DNA of 64,000 nt from Cyanophora paradoxa (taxonomy: Eukaryota > Glaucocystophyceae > Cyanophorales > Cyanophoraceae): assembly GCA_004431415.1 (NCBI GenBank), contig QPMI01000233.1:1-64000 (forward strand), read 5' to 3'. The translations under genes and the position numbers were made by a program. Positions 1 through 11,100 of the stretch are shown here, piece by piece. The notes beneath the pieces were generated by a model. That model had not been told where the DNA came from and ran no database searches. It saw nothing but the letters and a program-made list of their open reading frames with translations. Each line of letters begins with the position of its first letter. Within the stretch, counting starts at the first letter, position 1.

Positions 1-292
1 GGCGGCGCTCTCTTATGGCGGGCGGGCGGCGCCCTGAGTATATCTATCGGGCCCTCTCTCTTTAAATTTCATCATGATCAGAGCGGGAGGGCGGGGGGAG
101 CGGGCCCGTATATCGGATCGGGCCCTTTCTCTCTTATCAGAGCCGGGGCGGCCGAGGAGGTGAAGCGGGGACAGGCGGGGCGGGGCGGGGCGGGCGGGCG
201 GGCGGGCGGGCGGGCGGACGGGCTTATCAGAGGGGGCGGGGGGCCGCTCTCTTATGGCGGGCGGGGCGGGGGGAGCGGGGGCGCAAGCGCAC
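1..292. other. G-rich intronic sequence with GGGGC/GGGC runs
   Basis: No exon is seen. The stretch has runs of GGGGC and GGGC units around 176-222 and a repeated segment (ctcttatggcgggcggg near 10 and 249). It is probably the intron following the exon at 293-390. Confidence 0.4.
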
Positions 293-3200
293 CGCGATGA
301 CGCGGGCGAGGACCGCGAGGTTGCGGGCGCGGTCCCGCAGCTCGATGCGCTGCCGCCCCAAACCCCCCGCCACGTGGTCCGGGTAGAAGTCTGGGGGAGA
401 GGGGGGGTGTTAGGAGATTAGATCGCAGGCGGAGGAGAAGAGGCGAGGGAGGTTGGGAGGTCTATCCATTTCCGCCCCGATCCCAGAGCCCGCCCGCCCG
501 CCCGCCCCGGCTCGGCTCGCAGATCGAGAATCGGAGGGGCTGTAGCTGTAACCCTAGAACGGCTCCAGGCGGCCTGGCCGGCGTCCCCGGCCCCGCCACC
601 CTTCCCGACGCACCGAGCTCGCAGAGGGAGGGGTCTTGAAGGTCCTTGAGGATCTGGGGCGCAATAATTAATGCCGAGGCGAGGGAGAACACGCTAGGAA
701 TCTATCTATCTATCTATCTATCTATCTCTCTATCAATCAGTGCCGCCTTGGGCTGGGCCGCCACTAAGGGAACGCGGGGGGGGGGGGGGGGGGGGGGGGT
801 AGGGGGCGCACGTGGAGGGCGCGGAGGGTGGCCTGGAGGCCCGGGCGCCCGCGGAAGCGGCCGGCGATGACGCAGTTCAACGCGTGGCACTGCAGCATCC
901 GGCACAGCGGCAGCCTGCATCGCGCCGGGGAAGGGCGGACGGACGCTGAGCTAGCTAGCTCCAGCTGGGGCTGGAGCGGGCGGCGGGCGGGGGTACGCAC
1001 GCGTATCCGCTGGCGCCGCCGAGCCGCTCGACGACCTCCAGAGCCTTGAAGGAGGCGGCGAGGGCCCCCTCGCAGTCGTTGCGCCACCGGCACGCGATCA
1101 CTGCAGGCGCGCGCCGCGCCGCGAGTGGGCCGTCGGCGGCGGCGGCGCCGCGCGCGCGTCTGCGAGCTCACTCCTGACGTGCAGGACGAGGTACTGGGAG
1201 TACAACGCCTCGGGTGAGTCCCCCTCCATGAAGTAGGCCTTGTCTGCTATGTGTAGGCCCATGCGCCCCAGCCCCTGCGCGACTGCAGTGCAGCGAGCGA
1301 GCGAGTGAAGTTAGAGGCGGGCGGGCGGGCGGGGCGGGGGGGGTGGCGCACAGTGTATGTCGGCGAGGGCGGGTATCAGGAGCGCCTCGAGCAGCCCCGG
1401 GGCCATCTGCCGCCTCACCAGCTCCGCCCACGCCTGCCGCGATTTGATCCGAAGTCGAGTCAAGGCCCCGGTCGCCTCGCGCGCGGCGGGAGGCGCGACG
1501 GGCGGGCGGGCGGGCGAGAGGGGCGGGGGTTGTTCTGGGTCCTCTGGCGCCCACGCTCGGCCCGGCCCGGCCCGGCCCGGCCCGGCCCGGCCCGGCCCCC
1601 CGCCGCGTAAGGCTATCCCTCCGCCCCCGTACCTCGAAGTAGATTCCCGTGGCCTCTTACCTCAAAGGGAACTGACGTACGACAGCGCCCGCGAGGTGCG
1701 CGCACTTAGGCGTAAGGGAGAGAACGGGGGACGCCGCCGCTTCTGGAACGGGAGCACGCGTAGCTAGCGCCTCCGCCCCCCTCCCCCCCTCCCTCCCCCT
1801 AAATCCCTCCGCCCCCGTACCCCCGTACCTCGAAGTAGAGTCCCGTGGCCTCTTGCACCTTGTCGTACTGCGGGGCCGGGGGCGGGCGGGCCGCCGGCGT
1901 CAGCGCCCGCGAGCGAGCGAGCGAGCGCCCCGGCGATGGGTCTTAGATCCCAAATCTTCGAGATCGCTCAGTTTCACGGCCGCCCCCGGACGGCGCCGCG
2001 CCGCGCGGCGCGGCGGGGCGCCCGCGACCGGAGCCTTCGCTGCTCACCCGGTCGAGGGCCGCCGCGCAGAAGAACAGGGCCTTGGGGCGGACGGCGGGGA
2101 ACTCCCCGCCGAGCAGCTGCACGCGCCCCACCAGCCGCTGCGCCTGCTCCCACGAGAGCGCGAAGAGGTCCGGCGCCGTCCGCGGCGCCTCCGTCGTCCC
2201 GGCCTGCGAGCGAGCGAAGAACGAAGCCGCCGCGTCGGCGTCGGCGTTGGCCGGGCAGCTGGGATGGAGCGGGGCGGGGCGGGGCGGACGAGGAGGAGGG
2301 CCGTGCAGTGGTCGACCATCGCTTCGGCGTCGCCGGCGGTCCACTCGCGCAGCGGCGGCTGCTGCAGCGCCGCCACCAGCGCCGCGATGACGCCGGCCGC
2401 GAGCCGAGGCCGCCCCGCCGCCCGCAGCGCCGCCAGCATGGCTCGGAAGCGCTGGCGGCCCGGGATCGTCGAGAGGAGGGCCGTGCCCAGCAGGCGCGCG
2501 TCCGAGAGCGCCCGCGCCAGGCCCCCCGCGAGGGCCGCCCGACCCGCCCCGCTACCGTCATTCCCAAAGCTCGAGCTCCCGGCGCTGTCCGGGCCGCCGG
2601 GGTGCGCGGAGAGCGCGCCGGCCGCGGCCTCGACCCCGATCACCAGCGCGACGCCCTCGGCGGGGCTCTCGAGCAGGTAGGGCGCCGGCACGGGCTGCCG
2701 CGTGTAGGGCCCGGGGCCCTCGGCCCCCTCGCCCTCGCCCTCGCCCTCGCCGGCGCGATCGGACTCGTCGGGCGAGAGCGCTAGCGCGGGGTCCGGGGCG
2801 GCGGCCGCGGCGGCGGCCGCGGCCGCGGCGCGGGCGACGGGGTCGTCGGCGCCGTCCTGCTCGGATTCGAGGTGCGCGCGCTCCAGGACGGCCGTCAATT
2901 TGTCCACCAGCGAGAGGACGTTCTCCTCCAGGAGCCGCGACTCCCGCCGCTCCGCCTCCGGCGCCCCCGCCTCGAGCTCCGCCTCCGCGTCCGCATCCGC
3001 CGCGCCAAAGGGCCGCCGCTCCGCCCGCAACCCTGCTGCCCCGCGGCGTTCGACGGATCCTGGCCATGGGGACCGGCGGCGGGTCCGGAGGGACGCCCTC
3101 GGCGCGCGCACCGGCGAGCGGCGGCGGCTGCGGCGACTCGTCCCAGGCCCTCGCGAGCGCGGATTCCTGGCCTCGTGGCGCCTTCGAGACGCGCTCGGCC

Positions 3201-3337
3201 GAGGGCTCTAAGCCCGCTGCGCAGCAAAGTGGCCGGTTCGCGAACCGCGGTTCTAGGGCGCCGGCGTCGCCGCCGCAGCGCGCGCGCGGGGGCGGTATCG
3301 CACCCGCATCCTCGAGCTCACGGCCCGGCGGCGTCAT
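293..3337 (-). CDS. Unrecognised multi-exon helical protein, 3' end beyond the window
   Basis: I do not recognise this gene. Exons on the minus strand: 3337-3112 (ATG at 3337-3335), 3059-2290, 2203-2048, 1867-1829, 1433-1352, 1282-1172, 1100-1001, 914-812, 693-614 and 390-293. Phases join cleanly across almost all junctions; only 914-812 to 693-614 does not, so a small exon may be missing there. The first 330 codons are Ala/Glu/Pro-rich with one short leucine-rich helix (RLLEENVLSLVDKLTAVLER). The rest is amphipathic helix, e.g. SWEQAQRLVGRVQLLGGEF and DCEGALAASFKALEVVERLG, suggesting a TPR- or HEAT-like solenoid. No catalytic motif is visible. The last exon ends at a GTGCGC donor near 292, so the gene continues to the left. 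It is divergent from the gene starting at 5186. Confidence 0.6.
700..734. repeat. (TATC)n microsatellite
   Basis: About eight TATC units with a final TCTC variation, in an intron of the minus-strand gene, immediately upstream (in gene sense) of the exon at 693-614. Confidence 0.8.
778..799. repeat. Poly-G run of 22
   Basis: Uninterrupted G run (poly-C on the gene's strand), acting as part of the intron's pyrimidine tract. Its length is likely unreliable in any read technology. Confidence 0.8.
1561..1597. repeat. (CCCGG)n pentamer array
   Basis: Seven CCCGG units in an intron of the minus-strand gene. Confidence 0.8.
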
Positions 3338-5185
3338 CGTGCGCTGCACACGCACGACGATGGCCGCGACTCGCGAGATACTGCTCCGATCCGATGATCC
3401 TTGGCAAGTTGCGTTGCAATTGACTGCGCCGGTACCGGTCACGCCCCGCACTGCGGAAGCCTAGGCCTGCAGGCTGCAGCTGCAGCTGCCAGCAGGCAGC
3501 CCAGGCTGCAGCCGCATATACGCACTGCGCATGCGCAGTCGCCCTAGCTGCCGCAGTGCAGCTGGTGGCTGGAGACTGCAGTCTCCGACTCCCCGTAGCG
3601 CTCGACTCGGGAGCTCGAAGCCAGATACCGCGTACCCAGAATGAGCACCGCTTGGGTCCGAAACGCTCAAAGGATCGTACCCCAAGCACACTCCTTCCCG
3701 GGTGTTCGCCGACTCTCGAGTCTCGAGCTCTGGCCCGCGCGGCGCCGGGGGCCGCGCGCGGGCGGCGGTTATATCGTACCCGCGTGCAACTGCGGCAGAC
3801 CGCCGGTCCCGGCGCCGGATCGAGTCAAGGCAAAGGCCCGCCAGTGATATTGATAATTCAATATGATGATAATAAAACTATGATACTAGTAATATAATGT
3901 GATACAAGATCCGTGCTCCTGCGGAGCACTAAGTACCGTCGGCCGCGGGCCGGCGTCGGCCCGGCGTCGGGCACTAAATTACTGCGGCGTTAATTAACGC
4001 GGTTTCAAAAATGGCACTCCTCTGAGCGGAGATGGCATTGGAAAGCATATGCATAGACTTCAAAAGGCTTGTGTTTGGACGTCGACGCTTGCTTGAAACA
4101 AATATTTCCGGTTTCGCTGGGCAAGGTTTAATTTCCTTGTACGGGAGCAATCCTTTCAGAAAGCTTTCAGAAAGCTTTCATGAAAGCTTTCAGGGTGCCG
4201 GCGGAGAGTAAACTTTCACAAACACTGGTCCCAATCGCGATTCGCGAGCTCGAGAGCAAATCTCAGCAAAAGCGATTCAGCGACCCGAGCTTTCAGGCTG
4301 ACGCGAGTTCGTGGAACTTCAAAAACAAATGCAACGTTTAACTTCGTTAGCCCCGTACCCCCCGGCTCCAACCAGCCAGCTGGCAGCCGGCACTGCAGCT
4401 GCGGCAGCAGCGCTCAGCGGCCGCCGGGCTCAGCGGCTGTTGCGCGCGTGCAGCCGAGTCGAAGCGCAGGCCGCGCCCGACTCGGACTACAAGGCTAGGC
4501 GCCCGCGGCCGCGGCCGGACAGCCTCCAGGCTATACAGCCACGTGCACGGCCGGCGACAGCTCCGACTGCGTTGCGGCAGCCCACGGCCGTCAAGCAGGC
4601 CCCGCCCTGAGATCGGCGTACGCGTACGCGTACGCGTGCGCGGTGCGCGGTGCGCGGTCCGGTCGGGTGCGGGCCTGTGCTGCCCGGCCCCCGCGTGCAA
4701 CTGCAGCTGACAGGTCCGCAGGGGATCCCCAATTGCAATCCCGAACCGCGGCCACAGCCGGAGGTCAGGCCCAAACGTTAACTTCGCAAGCTTGAACCCT
4801 CGAGCTCGGCTGGTGCGTGAATTCGAAACCGGAAGCTCCAGTCGCCAGGCCGCTGCAGCAGAGATCGAGAGCTCTACTGGCCATATGCATGGGCCAATCT
4901 AGCTGCTAACGTTCTCGACCGGGGGCGCCCGCGCCCGCGCGTGGCCGGCCGCGCCTTCGGATAGCATGTGCCGGCTCTAATCATAGATGCCGTACGTGCG
5001 TGCGCGAAGCGCTGGGATGCGCTTGGATAGCCTCCCCGCGCGTCGCGCTTGCACGAGCAACGGCTGATCGACCGCAGGCAGAGCCCCGAGCTCGGAGGGA
5101 CGCGCTCGTGCCGCAGTCCCGGCCGCGGGGACCCCGCTCGCGTCGGGCGCTCGGCCGCTCGGCTGCCCGCGTCGGCGCGGCCGCG
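3338..5185. other. Divergent intergenic spacer
   Basis: This 1.85-kb spacer separates two divergently transcribed genes and so should hold both promoters. I see no gene. It is richer in A/T than the flanking exons and packed with short palindromes (CTGCAG, GAGCTC, TTAATTAA, GCATGC). It also has a four-unit CTTTCAGAAAG-type array (4153-4193) and a TACGCG/GTGCGCG array (4616-4659). No clear TATA box decides a start. Confidence 0.6.
4153..4193. repeat. Tandem CTTTCAGAAAG units
   Basis: Four consecutive self-complementary units of 11-12 bp with a TGA variant in the third. Each is a small imperfect palindrome built around AAGCTTT. Confidence 0.7.
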
Positions 5186-8100
5186 ATGGAGGGAGGCCCA
5201 GGACCAGGACGAGCCCGGCCGCCCCCGGCGCCGCCCCCGGTCCGGCCACGGCCGGCGCCGCGGCTCGCCCTCCTCGCCCTCCTCGCGGCCCTCGCCCTGG
5301 CCACCCTCTTCGGACCGGCGGACGCGGCCGACGGCGACGTCACGCTGATGCGGGCCGGCTTTGTGGGCCCCTGGTCCGAGAACAAGGGCTTCCTGCACGA
5401 CTCGCGCGCCCCTCCTCGAGCTCCCAGCCGCCCGCGACTCCTCCCGGCCGGCCGCCCCTGCCGACCGCCCCGCGCGCGCAGGTTCCGCGACGACGTCCAC
5501 TTCACGATCGCCGCCTCCGCGCCGTCCTTCATCGCAGCCAGCACCAAGGTCGGCCGGGCCGGGCCGGGCCGGGCCGGGCAGCGCCGCGCCCGCCTCCCCC
5601 CCCGCCCCGCCCACCCCGGCCCTTCTCGCGCCGCCCTCGGGGCCCACTCAACCCGCGCGCAGCTGGCCTTCCTTTGTGCCAACGGCGCCGCCAATTGCGG
5701 GAACGCCGCCGAAGGCGAGGCCGTACTGGTCTGCCCGCGCCCGCGCCGCGCCCGCGCCCGCGCCCGCGCCGCCGGACACGTTGCGGGCTCACATCGTTCG
5801 CTCGCAGACCCTCAACGCCTCCAAGCTGGTCAGCAGCCAGGGTACCACCAAATGCGTCTTCAGCACGAACCAATTGTGCGCCCCCCCCTCCCCCCGCTCG
5901 CGATCGCCCCCTCCCCCCCCCCCCCCCCCTCCCGCGGGACCGACCCCGGCCCCTCCCGCCCTCCTCCGCAGCAACTGCACGCTGGCGAACGCCCTCGTCT
6001 CGTGCCTCCCGACTTTCACCTTCGGTGCCCTCGAAGCTCAAGCTTAGAACTTGGAGCTAGGAGCTTGGACCCGGGCTCACGCTCGTGCCCACGCCGCGCA
6101 GGCGTCCTCAAGCTGGCGGTGCTCCAGCAGGGCGCTCCGGTGGGTACGGGCGCCACCCTTTACCTCACGTTCCTCGACTCGTCCGGCGCGGCCTTCAAGC
6201 GCCCCGGCGCCGAGTTCGAGTTCGGTGCTACCCCCCCTCCCCCTCCTCCCCCTCTTCCCTCCTAGGGGGACCCTTCTGCCTGCCTCTATGACGCCTGACG
6301 TCTCGCGCAGACCGAGGAAACGCTCGTGCGCCAGCTCCTCCCTTGCCCACTCCCGATTCTCTTCCCCTTCCCCCCCCCCCCCCCCCCCCCCCCCCCGGCC
6401 GGGTTTTCCCCCTTCTCCCTACTACACCCTCCCCCTCCTCGCATCTCCCTAGCCCCTCTCCATGCCCACCCCTCCTCTCCCCGGCTCCTCCCTCTTGAAT
6501 CCTTCCGCCCCGCCCTCCCATCCGCTGCTCTCTCCTTGAATCCTTCTCTTGAATCCTTCGCCCAACCCCCCCTGCTCTCTCTCTCTCCCCCCCCCCCCGC
6601 AATGTCCCGTCCCCCGCCCCCCCCCTCCCTCCCCCGCCTCCCCCCCCCCCCGCCCCGCTCCCCTCCCCCTCCCCCCCCCCCTGCCACACACACACACCCT
6701 TCCCCCACTCCTCCCCCCGCCCTCCCCCCCCTTCCCCTCGCGCCCAGCCCCCTCCCCTCTCTCCAAAAAACCCCGCCCACCGCCCTGGTCCCTCACTAAG
6801 CCGGGGGCCGGCTCGGCCGCGCCGCAGAGCCGGTGAACTACTGGCAGGACTCGATCGGCGTCGTCGCGAGCCTGGAGCTGCAGGCCGACGGCCGCCTCGC
6901 CGAGGGCACCAGCTTCAAGCTCTGCCCCCTCTACAAGCTCTTCGTCACGGTAGCCCCCTCGAGCTTTCGCCCACTCTTTCCGGTACCCCCCTCCTCTGAA
7001 AGCTCGGCGGCCCATGGCCAGGTGGAGGGCGACTACGTGGTGAAGCGGGACGGCCCGATCGGGGTGCACAGCGAGCCCGTGCCGGACCGGGCCTTCGTTC
7101 GCGAGGGCCGCTTCCTGGTCATACCCTTCCGCCTCAACATCTCGGGCTTCCCCGCCGACCGCAAGGCCCCCGGCATGAACTACGGCGCCCAGCTGTGCGC
7201 TAAATATATAAACAATCACTACAAACAATACGAGGCTGGCTACAAAGCTCGCTAGACTTCAGCGGCTGCTGAAGAAGACGCCGGGCCCGTTTGTTTGCTG
7301 CTGACCAAAGAGATTCGAACGCAACAGGGCATCACGGTGACCATGAGCGTCGTCGGCAACCGCACCGCCCTGGCCGCCGCCTCCGGCCTTTTCGAGGTAC
7401 GGGAATGACATCCGATCCCGCGCCTGCTGCCTGCCTGCCTGCCTAGATTTGCGCGAGAGACTGTACCCCCGACTTCGTTCGCAGACGGACGACGCGGAGG
7501 CGACCGTGAAGTGCTCCTTCACCGGCATCACGAAGGCGAGCACGCGAACGGGATCTGATCTGTTATAGCAACCTTAGAATGATAATAGCAGCAACAAGAA
7601 CCCAGCTAGGATCTGACTTGCAATTGCGGCTCCTCTCAGGAGACGCGGGACTTCGGGACGGGGGGCCTCTTCCTCGGCCTGGTGCCTGAGGAGCGCCTGG
7701 CCGCCCACGAGGCCGCCCCGCCGGGCGCCGGCGCCGGCCTCCTCGCCAACCTCTTCGATTCGGGCGCCCTGCAGGCCATCGACGTGCGCCCCGCCCCGGC
7801 CCGCCCCGCCCCGCCCCCTCCGCCCCGCCCCGCCTCGGCTTAGCGGCGCCCTTAGCCTTGGCCCCTTCAGCTTCTTAGCTCAGCGGCTTCCCCCGCGAGC
7901 GCGCGAGCGAGCGAGCGAGGTCGGTCGGGGGAAGCCGCTGAGCCGAGGCCGAGCTCCCGCTTGATCCCGCCCCGCCCCGCCCCGCCCCGCCTCGGCTCAG
8001 ACTAGTACTTTCAATCAGCTCGTGATCCTTAGCCTTAGCGGCGCCCTTTGCGACCGACCGACCGACACGGGCGCGCGCGCGGGGGGGCGCAGCTGCGGAC

Positions 8101-11100
8101 GCACACGGGGGCGATCGACGACGGGTACGCCGAGTTCACTTTCCCGTGCGCGGCCCGCGCCGGCGCCATCCGGTGCGGCCGCGGCCCGCCTCGCTCGGAT
8201 GCATGTAGGGGACCCGAGTCTAGTCCAGCTCGCGAGATCTTAGCTATAGTGCGCGCTGGTAGGCTCCATCTTAACTTTACCTTAAGGGTCTTCTTATCTT
8301 ATCTTGAGAGAATCCTGAACCGAAAAGGGGTCTCGATCTAGGAATCTCAAGCTCACGAGGGTCTCTCTTCCTTTCAGGTACAAGTGCGCGCTGGTGGCCG
8401 GCTCGAGCGCGCGCCCCAAGCTGCAGCCGGGGTACATCGACGAGCGGGGCCGCGTCTCCGAGGACGGCTTCGACGGCGCCCGGCCCCTCCTCGCCGCCTG
8501 CCCCGACAAGGCCCGCCCTGTTCCTTTATCTCTCACTTAATCTAATTATAAGCCGCCCTGCAGGTGGTTGCCAAGTCGTCTGACCGGCTCCAGTTCAAGC
8601 TGGGCGCCGGGTTCGACGTCTCCGAGCCCAAGATCGACCCCGCCTCGAACCGCCTCGGCTGCTCCGTCACCGCGCCCCTCAAGCGCTGCGGTCCGCCCTC
8701 CCACGCTCGGCCCCGCCCCCGCCCGGCTGTCTTACTACTTCGCCCTGTCTCTATCCGCCTTCGGCTCTAGGCGACCTGGCGGTCGCCGTCTCGACGCGGG
8801 CGGACCTGGACGAGATGGCGCGCACCTTCGAGCGGGTCGGGCCCCGCGTCTCCGGCGGCCGCGCCCTCCGCCACGTCGGCTACACCCCGCTCAGGCGAGC
8901 CGCGGCCGGCCGCGGCCCGCCCCGGCTCACCTGAGCGGCGTTCTCGCCCCTCCGAGGCTCACCGGATTCGTTCGCAGGGGGAACGCGACGTACGCGAACG
9001 CCTTCATGGGGGTACAGGTGCTCCGCGCCGGCGACCTGCTGGGCGCCGTCTGCGTGCTCGCCAGCATTCCCCGGGTACGCGCGCCCGATTTGAATTCAAA
9101 TTTTAAAGAGCTGACGCGAAATCAAATTTGGTTTCCAGCGCGTGGAGGCCTCGCACGGGATCTTCATGGTCGGGGCGGAGTCGGCGCGCGTCACGCCGCC
9201 GCTGGCCGTGCCGGCCGCCCCCGGGGAGAACGTGAACCCCCCCGACAGCAGCAAGCCGGCCGTACCCCCCTCGCTCGGCGTCCTCCCGCCCCCCGCGAAC
9301 CCAGCGGACCTCGCGCTGGACCCCAACGAGCAGCAGCAGCGGCGCGAGGCGGCGCGCCTAGACCCGGCCAGCCCCTCCTTCAGCGTACCCAGGGGGCCCG
9401 TCTCCCTCCTCCGCGACCCCATCGACCTCCTCTCGGCCCGCTGTACCCCCACACCCTTAACTTCTTCTTCTTAACTACACGCTCTCTTAGGTGTCGGCCG
9501 GCGGGAACGTGAACAGGACGGCGGAGGGCGGCGGCGGGGGCCGGGGCGAGGCGCCGCGCCCCGTGTTCATCGTCCCGACGCTGGCCTTCCGCGGGGAGTT
9601 GGACGGCCGCCTGCAGGACGGGCCCCCCTCGACCTGGGCCGCCGACTACCGCCGTGCCCAAGGCAAGAGCGCCCCGGAGTTCGTCGTCGCGCTCAAGTGC
9701 GTAAGCTTATAACAAGCTTATGAGCTTTTGATTATAAGATTGTATAGCTGAGCCGGGACCTTTCAGGCCCTTCGTGGATCGGAAGGGCGGCTTCAGCGTC
9801 CGGGTGGACCTGGCGCCCTTGAACGGGACGCGTTTGGACGGCCCCGCGACGTGGCGGCTCGTGCCGGCGGCCAACAACCCCACCGCCCTCGTCTACAACG
9901 TGACGGGCCACGGAACCGCAGGTGCCGCTTCCTTCTCTTATCTGTTGTCTTCCTTTGTCCGACTTACTCCGCACGCCTTCCCCGACTGCAGCGTCGATCG
10001 ACTTCACGAGGGGCTGCTCGCAGCTGCGCGTGCCCGTCGCGTGCCCCAACCCGGCGACCTTCGCCGGCCGCTACGCCTTTGACCTCGAGTTCCGCTCCTG
10101 TGCGCCGCGCTCTCAGCTGCAGCTTGCATCTAGACATCCTTAGATAATAGAGCCCCAAGTTCAGCACGGGAGCGTCCTCCTTTTGCATAACTAAGCGAAT
10201 CACCCCTCGATCCATTCTCGACCTGACGGCGGGCCGGGGCCGCGGCCGCGCGCGCAGCGGCGGGGCCCGCCCCCGTGACCTCCGCGGCGCGGCTCCTGGT
10301 GCAGGGTGACGTCACGCGGGGGGTCGACTGCCGCCTCCTCAGCATCGACGTGGCGCCGGCGGCGGGGGCGGACCAGGCGGCCCGCGAGGCGGCGGCGCGG
10401 GAGGGGTACAGGGCCTGCGCGCTGAACCCGGAGTGCACGCCCTGCGTCTACGCCTCGCCGCTCCTCGAGGCGATTAGGGACCCTGAGAGGGGCCAGGCCT
10501 TCCCCCGCTGGGGCTTCTGCGCCCCGAAAAGGTGCGACTGCTCAGATCATATCGGATCTGATCGGATCTGATCTGATCTGAGCGTCCCGCAGCCGGGTGG
10601 CCGTGGACCCGAACGCGGCCTGCGTACCCCCCGCCGCGCTGCAGCAGGGCCTCGCCCGGAGGCGCCTCGCGGCCGTGCCGGCCTTCAAGCCGGCGAGCGA
10701 GATACGGGAGAGCCCGCGGGACTATATGCAGCGCAACCCGCTCACGGGTACGAAGTGCCCGTTCTCGTACCCCGAGGACCCGACACTTCCGCTCCGCCCC
10801 GAGGAGCGTGAGTGCGCTCTCTCCCCCCCTCGAGCTCCGGCGCGACCGCCGGCTGACTTGGGTTTCATTTTCCGCCAGCGTTTGCCTGCGCACGAAGGGC
10901 TGCGGTGCGCGCGGCCGCGCACTGGAGGAGCTCCGCCTTGCCTCACTTCTGCGCGCAGGCGTGTGCTCGATGCCGAACGGGGAGCAGTTCTGCCGCCCCG
11001 GAAACGCCCTCGGCCCCCTGTGAGCTCCTTGCACGAATGATTCCGGCTCGGTCTCGAGGCGCGGCTGACGGGTACGGCCCCGCAGGGACTTGAGCTGCGA

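Noticed and set aside
6360-6760. Poly-Pro/Arg/Gly frames over C-rich runs
   Set aside because: This is an unusually long C-rich intron between the TEETL mini-exon and the exon beginning EPVNYWQDS; frames are open only because of poly-C.
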